From Norana najaformis (taxonomy: Eukaryota > Annelida > Clitellata > Crassiclitellata > Hormogastridae): a stretch of DNA of 64,000 nucleotides. The position numbers were made by a program, and so were the translations under genes. The notes below the pieces were generated by a model. It had not been told where the DNA came from and did no database searches. It saw only the letters and a program-made list of their open reading frames with translations. The DNA is taken from positions 16,539,165-16,603,164 of the forward strand of contig OZ029927.1 of NCBI GenBank assembly GCA_964023275.1. Reading direction: 5' to 3'. Positions within the stretch are counted from its first letter, which is position 1. The number at the start of each line of letters is the position of its first letter. Positions 33,901 to 45,881 of this stretch are shown here, in pieces.

Positions 33901-34394
33901 TCTTCAAACCCACAGTAGAAATGCTTAGCTACACAAACACTTCACTTGGACATAGACACATTAACACAACTTCAACGCAATAACAATTATGATCAATCAT
34001 TCATCACAGCCAAGGAACTGTCAAGTATCACCTATGACCCCATGTCAGCGAATTTAGTTCAATCTTTCTCGCTAGGCACGAGGGAGATTCGCAAAGAGCA
34101 GAAAAAGCAGGAACATGTTTCGCTCTACGGTAAGCACTTTAACACGGTGCACAGCCGTAAACTGCACCATTTAACACCGCAGACAAAAGCAAGAAAATGC
34201 GATTCTAGTGTTGTGGCCGTCGGTGGACGAACGAAGCACATTTTTCAGCAGTAGATTTCCAAATTGATTTATGGTAATATTATAAACACCCATAAACAAA
34301 GATCTGATGTATGCACGTGAGCATTTGTGTAGCAGACTACTTGCACTGATTTATCGTGACATTCGTTCAATACCCTCTGAAAGGTGCTATATAA

Positions 34395-34740
34395 ATATTC
34401 AAACATGGATATACATAAAAATACATATACACATACATGCACGCATACATATCTACATGCATACATAAATACATACAAACAACCACTAATCGAAACAAAC
34501 ACATGTATACATACAAACATACAAACATACATACCTATATATGTACATACACACACACATATATATACATGCATACAAACATACAAACACACTAATTGAA
34601 ACAAACACATGAACACAAAAATACATACATACAAACATACATACATAAACACACTAATCGAAAGAAACACAATACAAACATACATACATACAAACACACA
34701 TACATAAGTACACACACACACACACACACATATACACATA
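34395..34740. repeat. (ACAT)n microsatellite adjacent to the C1 exon
   Basis: atacata/caaacatac repeats with (CA)n, ending about 50 bp 3' of the C1 exon donor. ORFs here are artefacts. Confidence 0.95.
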
Positions 34741-34791
34741 CATAATGCTATCTTGGCACCGTTTCGCTCGACTGGACACTGATCCACTTAC

Positions 34792-35011
34792 GCTGAAGGC
34801 AGTCGGCATTGAGCAAGTCTTTGCACTTCTCGTGGGTCTTGACGTCGCACTCGGTGCACCGGACGCCCTGCCGTGCCAACCCCCACAGCAGACCCTCACA
34901 TTCGAAGCAGTACGTGGGTGACGTGGCCGTCCAGATAACGAAGTTATGCGGTGTTGTACACGAGATGGGATAGATCAGTGCCTGCAAAGTCTTCCGATAG
35001 ACGTGCATTTT
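34792..35011 (-). CDS. unc-13: unc-13 exon: complete C1 zinc-finger domain
   Basis: It encodes residues 56-128, beginning [18 protein letters not shown], a near-invariant Unc13 signature. The C1 ligands are all present with canonical spacing: His77, Cys90, Cys93, Cys107, Cys110, His115, Cys118 and Cys126. In Munc13 this domain binds diacylglycerol and phorbol ester and lowers the energy barrier for synaptic vesicle fusion. The conserved Trp98 and flanking hydrophobics ([11 protein letters not shown]) are also present. The acceptor is aatattgtag next to a (TTA)n tract, and the donor CAGC|GTAAGT leaves one base that forms Arg129 with the next exon. Confidence 0.95.
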
Positions 35012-35017
35012 CTACAA

Positions 35018-35021
<4 letters not shown>

Positions 35022-35052
<31 letters not shown>

Positions 35053-35080
35053 GTAGTAGTAGTAGTAGTAGTAGTAGCAG
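35022..35080. repeat. (TTA)n/(GTA)n run at the C1 exon acceptor
   Basis: tattattatt followed by tagtagtag immediately upstream, in transcript orientation, of the C1 exon acceptor. Confidence 0.9.
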
Positions 35081-35084
35081 TATC

Positions 35085-35360
35085 AAAGCGACATGTGGTC
35101 AATCACTAACACGTTTGGTCAATGATGATGCGGTTGTGGGTTCGACTCCGTGTAACGACCCTGGGCAAGTTGTTTGCGCACACCGTGCTTCTATCACTAA
35201 GCAGTATAATTTGGTATGGGCATTACCTAGGAAATAAATGACAAGCCCTGCAATGCACTGGCCCCGTGTCCAGGACCTTGAGATTCGTCCATTACTAGCT
35301 CAGGGGCCTAGAAAAGGAGATGAGCGCCTACCCAACATCTCACTTGTGAAATATAGGATA
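35085..35360 (+). repeat. tRNA-derived SINE, family C
   Basis: gtcaatcactaacacgtttg, gtcaatgatgatgcggttgt, gggttcgactccgtgtaacg. B box gggttcgactcc. Confidence 0.8.
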
Positions 35361-35984
35361 CTTTACCTTTTTACTTTTTATTATTATCACTGTTATTATT
35401 ACAAATTTTAATGTTATTATTTCTGCGTTTATTGCGTGCCATTATCTAATAACGACGCATAATTTTAAGTCACTGGGGCTGAGCAATTGTGCATGATGGA
35501 TTTGCACAAGGTTTCTGCACAGCTGCCATCTGAGCGAAGGCTTGAACCTACATACTTCGTACTCAAAGGGAAGCACTCAAATCAACTGGCTACTGTTTCA
35601 CACTAATCCTCTACCATGTCATACAACAGACAACACTGATTAACATCAATCATCTGATGATCAATAGATCAAAATGCACTTGATCAAAGTCAACTGTCAA
35701 TGGATCCATCGATCCATACTTCTGTGAATTATTAATATTGTTGCCGTTATTTTTAAGCTGCGGTAAAAACGATCGACAGCGAAATGACAAATACGGATGA
35801 TTTCTGAAACGTCATGCTGCCTTAGTTTTATTACTATTAAAACTTTTATTATTATTATTACTATATACTATTGTTATTTCCCCATGGCACAAATGATCCC
35901 TCAGGATTTAAAAAGTCAGAAGAATATAAACAACCATCAGCAATAATTATTTTATTATTGTTATTATTTATTGTGATGATCCAT

Positions 35985-36105
35985 TCACCCATCCACCCAT
36001 CCATCCATCCATCCTCCATCCATCCATCCATCCATCCTCATTCAACCATCCTCCATCCATCCATCATCCATCCTCATCCACCCATCTATCCATCCATCCC
36101 TCCAT
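35985..36105. repeat. (CATC)n microsatellite
   Basis: ccatccatccatcc repeats with ctcat interruptions. Confidence 0.92.
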
Positions 36106-36394
36106 CCCTTTTCCCTCCAGGCTCCAGCAAGTTCTATCCAGCCTAGCTCAGCAGGCCGTAGAGCCAACTTGAAAGAATGACACAATACTCTTTACTTCCT
36201 CTCATTCTCTGCTCCCTGTCAGGGATTTTCTTGAATCTTTCTGGCAGACTGCAACCACCCGAACCGAACAACATGAAAACATTCTTGTGCCCAGTTCATG
36301 TACCAGAAATATCCCTCCGATTTAATTGGTCAGCCACAAATAGACTTAAACGATACCCAACTGTGATGTGCTCAAAATCCCTGTAATTACAACG

Positions 36395-36740
36395 AGCCTC
36401 TCTGTCTGTCTCTCTGTCTCTTCTCTCTGTCTCTCTCTCTGAGTCTGCCTGTGATTCTTTCTGTCTCTGTCCCTCTTCTCTCACTATCCTTTTTCTTTCT
36501 TTCTGTTGTCTGTCTGTCTGTCTGTCTCTCTCTCAGTCTGTTATTCTCTGTTCTGGCTCTCTCTGTATCTTCCTCTGTCTGTCTCCTCTCACTCACCCCT
36601 CTCTTTGTCTGTCTGTCTGTCTGTCTGTGTCTGTCTGACTGTGTCTGTCTGTCTGTGTCTGTCTGTGTCTGTCTGTCTGTGTCTGACTGTGTTTGTCTGT
36701 CTGTGTCTGTCTGTATGTATGTATGTGTATCTGTCTGTCA
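36395..36740. repeat. (CTGT)n/(CT)n microsatellite
   Basis: tctgtctgtctctctc over about 345 bp, about 110 bp 3' of the exon 36852-36923. Confidence 0.95.
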
Positions 36741-36851
36741 GATTCCACTTGTGACAAAATTCCGTACAGAAATAATTGTCCTCAAGGGAATTAAGCAAAG
36801 GACGAAAACTGAAAGAGGAGCCAGTAAGTAATAAGAATAAATGGAACTGAC

Positions 36852-36923
36852 CAAGTCTTCGTCGTTGAGAAACTGGCGAGCCACAGTTGAGACGCCGTTG
36901 CCTCGTTTCAGTGCTGCCATCGT
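36852..36923 (-). CDS. unc-13: unc-13 exon: linker just before C1
   Basis: This is a 24-codon, phase-0 symmetric exon with acceptor gttgttcttag and donor TTG|GTCAGT. Residues 32-55 are TMAALKRGNG...FLNDEDL. They align with the Ser/Ala-rich helix ending LNNEEL that precedes the C1 domain in Munc13-1. Because it is symmetric, skipping it would keep the frame. The upstream intron of about 9 kb, running to the exon at 45882, is full of repeats. Confidence 0.8.
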
Positions 36924-37014
36924 CTAAGAACAACAAGGAAATTCAACAGAAACACTCCAAAATCAACTATCACATTCTATTCTATTCGAGAAAGTACTCT
37001 AGCACCAATGTGAT

Positions 37015-37265
37015 TTCGTAATCGTGATCGTAAGCTCGAGATTTCTAAAGTGTCCAACGAAAGCTAAGTCGCGGGACCAGCTTATTCACAGATGCTCAGT
37101 CAAAACAAACTTCATAGACAGGAAGGGTTTGGTTCTAGGTCAAGATCCAAGAGTGAAGGCAGGCAGACAGTCAGACGTCTATGGTTGATGGTGTTTGAAA
37201 TTGAACTGGAAAGTGAGATAAGGGGAAGAGGAAGAATCAGGATAAGACTTCTGGAAAAGGAGTAA
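37015..37265 (+). repeat. Family A repeat
   Basis: aatcgtgatcgtaagctcga, gatttctaaagtgtccaacg, caagatccaagagtgaaggc. Full-length family copy. Confidence 0.88.
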
Positions 37266-37394
37266 GTCACTAATCAACGGACTACTCTAATCTAATCTGT
37301 AAAAATTCCATGGTATTATGATTATTATTATTATACAAACTCTTATATGTGAACTTACATACGATCTCTTCAAGCCATCCTATCCTGCTTCCCC

Positions 37395-37495
37395 CCACAC
37401 CATTCCAGGATCGCCAAACGACGATTTCCACCTTAACATCGCACATCGCAGGATCGCCAAACGACGATTTCCACCTTAACATCACACTGTCTCCC
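37395..37495. repeat. 48-bp direct duplication
   Basis: aggatcgccaaacgacgatt and the following ttccaccttaacatc occur twice in a row. Confidence 0.9.
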
Positions 37496-37659
37496 CGGCC
37501 CCCCTCGATTCTGACATGGCACCGAAACTGGCCATACAACCTGGCTTCCACGGGCTTTATTTGATATACCGCTGGTGATAAGCTGGTTCCCTGATGCGCC
37601 TATTGTGTGGCGCTGAGCAATTTTGGAGATTTACGTTTACAGTTTTGTCTATGCATGTA

Positions 37660-37998
37660 CATATATAGGTATGTATGTTTGTATGTATGTATTTGTATGC
37701 ATGTATGTATTTGTGTGTATGTATGTATCTGTATGTATGTATGTATGTATTTGTATGCATGTATGTATTTGTGTGTATGTATGTATCTGTATGTATGTAT
37801 GTATGTATTTGTATGGATGTATGTATGTATTTGTGTGTATGTATTTGTATGTATGTATTTGTATGTATGTATTTGTATGTATGTATTTGTATGTATGTAT
37901 TTGTATGTATGTATTTGTATGTATGTATTTGTATGCATGTATGTATTTGTATGTATGCATATGTATGTATTTGTATGTAATAATAATAATAATAATAA
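37660..37998. repeat. (GTAT)n microsatellite with 12-bp gtatgtatttgt units
   Basis: About 320 bp of gtatgtatttgt, ending in (ATA)n. Long ORFs in several frames on both strands are artefacts of this repeat. Confidence 0.97.
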
Positions 37999-37999
37999 T

Positions 38000-38180
38000 A
38001 ATAAGACAATTTATATAGCGCCGTAACACGGCCGAGGCCGAAGAAAAGGGCGCTGTACATAAGTTCAGGCGACAATAGAAAATTAACTACAGTCATACGA
38101 TAATTTAAATAGAAACGTTTTAAGCCCTTTCTTAAAGTTATCCAAGGATGGAGCATTCTTCACGTGGTAAAACAAAGCAG
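38000..38180 (+). repeat. Dispersed repeat family E
   Basis: tttatatagcgccgtaacac, ggccgaggccgaagaaaagg, then taagccctttcttaaagtta and ggatggagcattcttcacgt. A further GTAT tract follows at 38255-38525. Confidence 0.85.
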
Positions 38181-38254
38181 TCTAGCAAGTGTAAGACAAC
38201 AAAACTTCCAGAGCACAAAATATACGACTCACTGCAGCCACAGACGGCGCAATG

Positions 38255-38525
38255 TAAGTATGTATATGTATGTATTATTTGTATGTACGTATGTATTTGT
38301 ATGTATTTGTATGTGTATATATTTGTATGTATGTATGTATCTGTGTACGTATTTGTATGTCTGTATGTATGTATGTATCCGTATGTATGTGTGTATCTGT
38401 ATGTATGTACCTATCTGTATGTATGCACGCGCCTTTGAGGCTGTTATTGCGCGCGTTATAAATGTCTGTTTAATAATAATAATAATATGTATTTTTATGT
38501 ATGTATGTATTTGTATGTATGTCCA
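38255..38525. repeat. (GTAT)n microsatellite
   Basis: gtatgtatttgtatgta repeats interrupted by unique sequence at 38415-38475. Confidence 0.93.
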
Positions 38526-38749
38526 CATTTGAATATTTATACACATACCGGTCAGTAGAGGATTGAGAAGGGGCATAACGCACATAGCGTACCTTTACTT
38601 GGTCGGTTAATATTCTACCGAGATCTTTTATCACAAAGAATTAAATCCCAGTACCTCTTTGCCACTCCCTACGACTACCACTGGTCCAGTTAGCTACATT
38701 GGTTAAACCGTACGTCAGTCAAGGCGCTTCTGCGCGTGAGGATGCCGGT

Positions 38750-39180
38750 TCGCAACCCGATCGAGGCTTATTTCAGAGACTTGAATCTCGGGCTACTACG
38801 GTCCGTACACGGGGACCTTAAATGGCATGACACCCAATCAAACGGGCAGCGGTGGAGAAGGATCTCACCCGACAAATTCATAGAAAAATGAGCAGGGTCG
38901 AGGCCATATGTTCGCTAGGTTCGTACACGGGGACCTTAAATGGAGTGGCACCCAATCAAGTGGGCAGCAGTGGGGAAGGATCTCACCCGATAAATTCACT
39001 GAAAAATGAGCAGGGTCGAGGCCATATGTTCGCTAGGTTCGTACACGGGGACCTTAAATGGCGTGGCACCCAATCAAGCGGGGAGCAGTGGGGAAGGATC
39101 TCACCCGATAAATTCATTGAAAAATGAGCAGGGTCGGTGCATTACGGTCGCTATAGAAAAACGTATACATTTGCAAGACC
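38750..39180 (+). repeat. Three tandem family B units (~119 bp each)
   Basis: gtacacggggaccttaaatg begins units at about 38805, 38924 and 39042. Each continues through aaggatctcacccgataaat and aaaaatgagcagggtcgagg. Confidence 0.9.
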
Positions 39181-39264
39181 ATGGATTTGCTCCATCCAGT
39201 TAATATATATCATTTCTATTACTGCTTTTGCAAAACGATTCACTTAATTTGACTAAATTATGAT

Positions 39265-39545
39265 GAGAAGACATTTCAGCTTTGCACCATAATAGTGATC
39301 AAAAACCTGAAAAATTTCCAATTTCACTTTCTGAAGACTGCTTTTGAAAAACACAAGTAAAGCTGTTTGAAAAAAGAAGAAAACTGTAAGAAAAAATTAA
39401 TTAAAAAGCTAAAACCTGAAAAATTTCTAAGCCACTATTTGAAGACAGCTCATGAAAAACACAAGTAAAACTCTTTGGAAAAAGAAGAAAACAGTACGAC
39501 AGAAAAAAGAAATAAATTAAAGAGCTAAAACAAGAAAACTATTCC
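39265..39545. repeat. ~116-bp tandem duplication
   Basis: aaaacctgaaaaatttc, then gaagac, gaaaaacacaagtaaa and aaaaagaagaaaac recur twice, with a partial third copy. Confidence 0.8.
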
Positions 39546-39834
39546 ATCAAATCAAAAAAAAATTCCAAATGAGCAGCATGTAAGCAAATTCTAGTGGCAA
39601 AAAGATATAAATCTGCCTCTAACACTCAGCCAAATTAACTGCGTTAGCAGCCAGGAATACGAAACTAATTTAGCAAACAACACACACCAATACATCAGCG
39701 ACATCGTTTAGAGCGATGGTCATATTGCCTGTCTGTCTGTCTGTCTGTCCCTCTCTCTGAGTCTGTCTGTTATTCTCTCTGTCTCTGTCTCTCTGTCTCT
39801 ATCCAAGGACATAGAGGACATCAAACAGAAGCAG

Positions 39835-40190
39835 AAGGGCAGTGCCTTAAGCCAACGCCGCCAGAGGGAGTCATGCTCAGGGAGCATTAGATGTGTGCAT
39901 ATATGTATGTATCTGCCTATTTATATAGCACCTTTTAAGAACACCATAAACGTGCTGAGAACTTCATTTCCTTAGCCTTTACAAATCAGGGCTGGCGGCC
40001 AGTCCTCTCCCTCGCTGTCTGATCTTCCCACCAACACTGTACAGCCGATGTACCAATTTTATAGCCAGGTACTCTAGAGGGCATTAAAGTAACAGAAAAT
40101 TTGAAAGAGCTATTTGGACTGGCAGAGACTTAAACTCCCAATCTCCGGGTTGACAGTCCATCACATTAACCACTAGACCATCATCCATCC
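39835..40190 (-). repeat. SINE family G copy
   Basis: Minus strand: tggtctagtggttaatgtga, tggactgtcaacccggagat, tgggagtttaagtctctgcc. A-box-like and B-box-like elements are visible. The body matches 9740 and 13300. Confidence 0.75.
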
Positions 40191-40193
40191 AAA

Positions 40194-40960
40194 AATTGTA
40201 ATTGTACTTTGAAATTTATAAAGCACCTCTTAGAGAATAAACTCAACAGAGGCGCTCCCGACCCGAACAAGTAAAATTACTGTTAAACAGTACAGTCTTC
40301 AGGCGCCTGCGAAACCCTGAAGGCACCTGCGAAACCCTGAAGGCACCTGCGAAACCCTGAAGGCACCTGCAAAACCCTGAAGGCGCCTGCGAAACCCTGA
40401 AGGCGCCTGCGAAACCCTGAAGGCGCCTGCAAAACCCTGAAGGCGCCTGCGAAACCCTGAAGGCGCCTGCGAAACCCTGAAGGCGCCTGCGAAACCCTGA
40501 AGGCGCCTGCGAAACCCTGAAGGCGCCTGCGAAACCCTGAAGGCGCCTGCGAAACCCTGAAGGCGCCTGCGAAACCCTGAAGGCGCCTGCGAAACCCTGA
40601 AGGCGCCTGCGAAACCCTGAAGGCGCCTGCGAAACCCTGAAGGCGCCTGCGAAACCCTGAAGGCGCCTGCGAAACCCTGAAGGCGCCTGCGAAACCCTGA
40701 AGGCGCCTGCGAAACCCTGAAGGCGCCTGCGAAACCCTGAAGGCGCCTGCGAAACCCTGAAGGCGCCTGCGAAACCCTGAAGGCGCCTGCGAAACCCTGA
40801 AGGCGCCTGCGAAACCCTGAAGGCGCCTGCGAAACCCTGAAGGCGCCTGCGAAACCCTGAAGGCGCCTGCGAAACCCTGAAGGCGCCTGCGAAACCCTGA
40901 AGGCACCTGCGAAACCCTGAAGGCACCTGCGAAACCCTGAAGGCACCTGCGAAACCCTGC
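40194..40960 (+). repeat. Dispersed repeat with a 33-unit 20-bp minisatellite
   Basis: Unit aggcgcctgcgaaaccctga, in 33 perfect-length units at 40301-40960. Interior units are identical, and variants (aggcacctgc, aaaaccctga) are confined to both edges. The sequence to its left (40194-40300) is a dispersed repeat. Its sister at 60904-61045 has a single, unexpanded unit (aggcacctgcggaacactga) in the same place. Three stop-free minus-strand frames (227-229 codons) are artefacts. Confidence 0.95.
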
Positions 40961-41434
40961 GAATATCACTTATAATCCAACATATCATTCCTTATAGGTC
41001 TGCTAAAGGGCAATCCTCTCATCTGTCTCATTTATCTTGTGGAAAGTACAACATTCCTTGTATGTGCGTTATCTTTGGCCGGGCTCATTCGCAGTGGCTG
41101 GTTCAACCAAATGATGTCATCTCTATCTCCTCATTTTCACGAATCTCCCATCTTTTTCACTTGAAACTGAAGCCTTACACCTAGTTTGTCTACAGTTCAC
41201 AATATTTCCTGCCGTCCGGCTTCAAACTGCACCTATGAGCTAATTTTAGGAGGCACTGCAAAATTTCAGTGACACTGTATTGCATCATCGACATCACACA
41301 TGGAAAACAGTAAGTTATCCAACTAGAGCATGATCGTCTGGATAATGCAGCAATTAGAGTTCAAAGTTCAGGACCTGCACAGGACACCGTTTTGACAGAA
41401 ACTGTTCAGCACCCATGAGTATTACGAAAAACAG

Positions 41435-41478
41435 TAATAATAATAATAGTAATAGTAATAACAGTAGTAGTAGTAGTA

Positions 41479-41517
<39 letters not shown>

Positions 41518-41710
41518 CAATTTATATAGCGCCGTAACACAACCGAGGTCGAGAAAACGGCGCTGTACATTCACCAGTGCATTCGGCCATCGAAGGATAA
41601 GCTGAAAAGCAATGTCTTTAGCCGTGATTTAACTGTCTCTAGTGAAGGGGATGACTTGACATACTCAGGAAGACTGTTCCACACCACAGGTCCGGCAGGT
41701 AAGCCAAGAA
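41435..41710 (+). repeat. (TAA)n run and dispersed repeat family E
   Basis: (AAT/AGT)n at 41435-41515, then tttatatagcgccgtaacac, aaccgaggtcgagaaaacgg and the family E body (agactgttccacaccacagg). Confidence 0.85.
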
Positions 41711-42484
41711 ACCTACCAATGTTTAATCTAATCTAAACTAACGACTTCTGTTGTGACATTAGCATGAGGCATCAATCAAGGGTTGCTTCAAGTGAAACCT
41801 TAGTAAAAACTCGCAATCCTTTGGCAAAGTCCAATCAAAACCTGATAAGTCAGGGAAACCAGAAATCAGACTACGGAGGCTAAGCAAGATGAAAGAATTA
41901 CAATTTGGACGTGAACGACCTTAAAGAACTGGCAGAACTGGACATTACACGCACAGCCGCAGAACCAGAAAAGGTTCTGGCAACAAACTCTCTTCACAGA
42001 AATCATCCACAATATTTTACATCACCATCAATCCACAGCAAATTACTCAATCAGGCCACACCATCATCACAACGGCACTGCCTAACGGAGCAAACTGAAT
42101 GCCAACACTTATACGCTGATGACCCAGCAGTTTCCAGCACCATGTGACCTTCTACAACAGCTGGATGATGGTTCCACCTCAAGCAGAAGTCCAACAGCAC
42201 TCGAAGACCTTTGCCTAATAAACTTAATGGCTTCGCAACAACCTTTCCATAATTAATATCACACACAGTTGCCACAAAGCGGCACGGACGGCATAGAAGC
42301 CCCCTGCAATGCATTCCCAAGGGACAGCCGAACTGAGCAACGATGTCCTTAAACGACGCTATATAAAGGAAATCTTCGCAAGGACACGAGGCAAGAAGTA
42401 GAGTTGAATGACTCCATTAGAACTGGTTAACCTTGTGGAACTGTGACCTTGACGAACTTTGAAAACAGACATTAGCGATCTGGC

Positions 42485-42800
42485 CCAATCGTAATCGTAA
42501 GCTCGAGATTTCTACAGTGCCCAACGAAAGCTAAGTCACCGGTGCTCCGTCAAAACAAAGTCAGGTTCGGTTCCTGGTCAAGGTCCAAGAGCAGGCAGTC
42601 AGATGGTGGATGGTGTTTGGAACTGAAAAACCCGAAAGATAGATTATAAGAGGAAGAGGAAGAATCAGGATATGATTTGTGGAAGAGGAGCATTTTCAGT
42701 TTTGAGCAAAAGACCTGCACATCAATTGCAAGAGGAGAAGTGTTGGTGAGTTCGTACGATGAGTCAGATAATTGTCTTAGTTCTGGTCGCAGTTTATTCC
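42485..42800 (+). repeat. Family A repeat
   Basis: aatcgtaatcgtaagctcga, gatttctacagtgcccaacg, gttcggttcctggtcaaggt, through gagtcagataattgtcttag. Confidence 0.88.
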
Positions 42801-42974
42801 AGAGGAGTGAGACAATATGAACCATTTGTCTAGTGCCATTGCAACAATCACCCCGGCACCCATCAAAGAAGACAACACAGAACCTGCTATCTTAGGTTGC
42901 ACCAGATGAAATCCACCAGCGCCATTCAATGCTTCTTTACAGTAGGTGCTGAAAAAGGTGCTACGTAAACGTTC

Positions 42975-43133
42975 AGATACATACATATATATATATACAT
43001 ATATATATATACATATATATATACATATATATACATACATAGCATTATATTATCATTTTGTTATCACTTTGTTCTCACTGTATTATTATTGTTACTGTTA
43101 CTGTCACTGTTATTGTTAATGTTATTATTATTA

Positions 43134-43173
<40 letters not shown>

Positions 43174-43329
43174 CAAGGTGGAAAATTATCCCTTAGAAAA
43201 TAAAAAATTAAGTTAGGAGTTTAGGATTTGAAAATGTTTGATCTGGAAAATTAACTCTAATTCCAGTTTTTGCAGCTTAATATTATTTTTATCACTTTGT
43301 TCTCACTGTATTATTGTTATTATTAATTT

Positions 43330-43378
<49 letters not shown>

Positions 43379-43470
43379 ACATCAGCATCAGCAGCAACAA
43401 CAGCATCAGCAGCAGCATCATCAACATCATCATTATTACTATTATTATTATTATCATTAATTTTTATATT
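42975..43470. repeat. (TA)n, (TTA)n and (ATC)n microsatellites
   Basis: tatatacatatata at 42980-43045, (TTA)n at 43120-43170, (ATC)n then CAG-like units at 43330-43430. The poly-Ser and poly-Asp ORFs are artefacts. Confidence 0.93.
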
Positions 43471-43999
43471 TGGATCATAGGACATAAAGATACAATTATA
43501 ATTTAACAACATGCAAACTACAATGCATACGAGTTGACTCAGCAGTTGTAAATCTGAGGCAAGGATAAACCACAGAATCATTTCAAGAAAATTCTTCACC
43601 GTTTCGTTGAGGCCGTGTATCAAAGTTGGTCAAAAAAAATCTGGACACCAAAGGGCACAGAACTCTTACAATGACTTGCTCCTACCAGACTAAGACGCAG
43701 CAATCGGAAAACAACAGGAAGACAAAACCGAAATCATACAGGAAATCATCGGACCTTCTCATGCACAATTCGTCAAACATCGTCAGATCATTTGTAAGCT
43801 TTCGTGAACAGAAACCAGTGTCATGCGCTAAGCATTTTGTTACAGTGATATATACCGAAGCCGTTGTCAGGAGAAAATACTCACTTCAGAGAAAGAGTCA
43901 GAAAAAATGTTTTTTCTTGTCAGAAATAAACTTGCACAAACTGAGAAATTAACAGAACACGCCAAATTCCCGATCAGTTTAAACATGCATTACCTTCAA

Positions 44000-44185
44000 G
44001 ACCTGCAGAGAGAAAAATTACAATACTAGTTAAGTTAATCATAAAAAGTACTTAGCAGGTATAAGACAATTGGACAGATAATTCAAAGTTTTCCCTATCA
44101 GTTAAATTAAGTTTAACCATAAAAACTACTTAACAAATATAACAAAGGTGTAATTCAAAGTTTTCCCTACCAGATAAATTCAGCT
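44000..44185. repeat. ~75-bp imperfect tandem repeat
   Basis: Three diverged units around ataattcaaagttttcccta and (c/a)ataaaaa(g/c)tacttaaca. Confidence 0.65.
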
Positions 44186-44539
44186 AACCAAGAAAAGTAT
44201 TCATCAGAGGAAAAAGGGGTGTATTTCAAAATATCTCCAAATGTTTAATAAGCATAATGATGTCAGACCAGTAATCAGCCTTTTATGTATTTGTTACACA
44301 AAGTATCCTTTGTTATTAAAACAAAATTACATGTCACACAAATAAGCTTAACAATTGGTTGGAACTTGGGAACCATGGACCTGCAATGAATAATTAATTA
44401 ATGCTATTCAATAACAATAGCATAACAACGAGAGACCTAGAGGAACACTGCAAGGAACCAGTGCTGTACTTTGAGGAACTACATCAAGTATTTGTGTGGA
44501 CACTATCAGACACTGTGAATCAGCCACTGAAAAGCTCAC

Positions 44540-44885
44540 AGGGTGACTATGGGACATCATAACAAAACTATGGAAAAATAGGGATCCCATAGCAAAACTA
44601 TGACACACCACAGCAAAAAAAATGGCAAAAATATGGGACACCATAGCAAAACTGTGGTGAAACTAAGGAATGCCATCGTAAAACTATGAGAAACCATAGT
44701 AAAACTATGGCAAAGCTATGGGACGCCATAGCAAAACTATGGTAAAAAATAGGGACATCATAGCAAAACTATGGCAAAACTATCACACACACATAGCAAA
44801 AATATAGGAAAATATGGGACACCATAGCAAAACTATGTCAAAACTATGGGACACCACAGCAAAACTATAGAAAAACTATGGTAAT
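44540..44885. repeat. Tandem repeat of accatagcaaaactatgg
   Basis: Irregular units of about 30-60 bp, gggacaccatagcaaaacta then tggcaaaacta. The core catagcaaaactatg is itself a near-palindrome (catag...ctatg). Confidence 0.85.
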
Positions 44886-45289
44886 TAACGTAATTGCACA
44901 CACACACAAGGCTAATAAGTATGCAGAGTTACTTGTTAAATAAACAGTGAAACAAATTGCTCAACGAAGGCTGGTTTGCTGCTACAAAAGATTCCATACA
45001 AGCGACTGGTGATTTTGAAAGCCCCAGTTGGTAAGTAACGGCAATATGCCTGAGTAGTTCTATGCAGGACTGGGACCTATAAACCCATTATGGGAACAAA
45101 TGGACCCAGTCACACGTATGACATGCCCTAGGCAGCCCAACGGATGCCCAGGGTAAAAGGATATAATCACTTCCGACATGCGATATTCAAAGTAGGTATG
45201 CATCAAAGCATTTGCATTGCACCCTTCATCAACATCTCAAAAGCGCTGAACCTCCCAAAGTGTTCTTCAGTAAGTACAGATCTCCGTCT

Positions 45290-45415
45290 GCCTCTGTCTG
45301 TCTGTCTGTCTGTCTCTTTCTCTCTCTGTGTCTCTGTCTCGCTGTGTCTCTCTCTCTTTGTCTCTCTCTGTGTCTCTGTCTCTCTGTGTCTGTCCGTCTC
45401 TCTCTATTTCTTGGG
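45290..45415. repeat. (CTGT)n/(CT)n microsatellite
   Basis: tctgtctgtctctctctgtg over about 120 bp. Confidence 0.93.
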
Positions 45416-45881
45416 TCTCAACAGCTGTCCATATTTCTACCCCATCCAAGAAATTCTTTATTCTCAACCTTGACCTGGGTTTAACCCATAGTAACTTCCA
45501 CGCCTATGCATATATGTATCTATGGATACTTGATATAGTGCCTTTTAGGTGCATCTTCTGAAGCGCTAAGAATCCAAGTTAATGGATTGGCATCACAAGT
45601 CACTTCAATCAAATCTTAGAAATTCTATAGCACCACTGCAGTAATGCACAAGCCATCATCAATCAGTGGTTGCTGCAATGTGTCAAACTGATGCCGCCAC
45701 CTTAAACACAAAATATCATAGGCAACCATCGACTAAACGAAATTGCAAAATTCCTAGCGAAAATCACATATTTTTGCGCGCACACATTCCATCAAGATAC
45801 ATTAGCTCCTTAATATTTTATCTGATGAAACACCGCAGCATCTAGCAGAATTGAAAAAAAAACACGGAAATAGCCACCGAC

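Noticed and set aside
33946..34254. 102-codon plus ORF
   Set aside because: No domain or repeat family, no splice structure recognised, and probably a chance ORF in an unc-13 intron.
37557..38156. 199-codon minus ORF and overlapping ORFs
   Set aside because: Translations of (GTAT)n/(ACAT)n microsatellite (YIQIHTYK repeats). The same applies to 23584-24311, 34269-34787, 36387-36831 and 30262-30588.
40301..40960. CRISPR-like regular array
   Set aside because: The units are contiguous with no spacers, in a metazoan genome. It is a minisatellite.
40243..40988. Three 227-229 codon minus-strand ORFs (GFRRRLQGFAGAFRVSQAPS repeats)
   Set aside because: Each frame of a 20-bp stop-free array gives the same 20-residue repeat. 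This is an artefact of the minisatellite.
43626..43952. 108-codon plus ORF as a gene
   Set aside because: It is short, with no recognisable domain and no conserved context, and lies inside an unc-13 intron. Its length is not exceptional for 64 kb of DNA.
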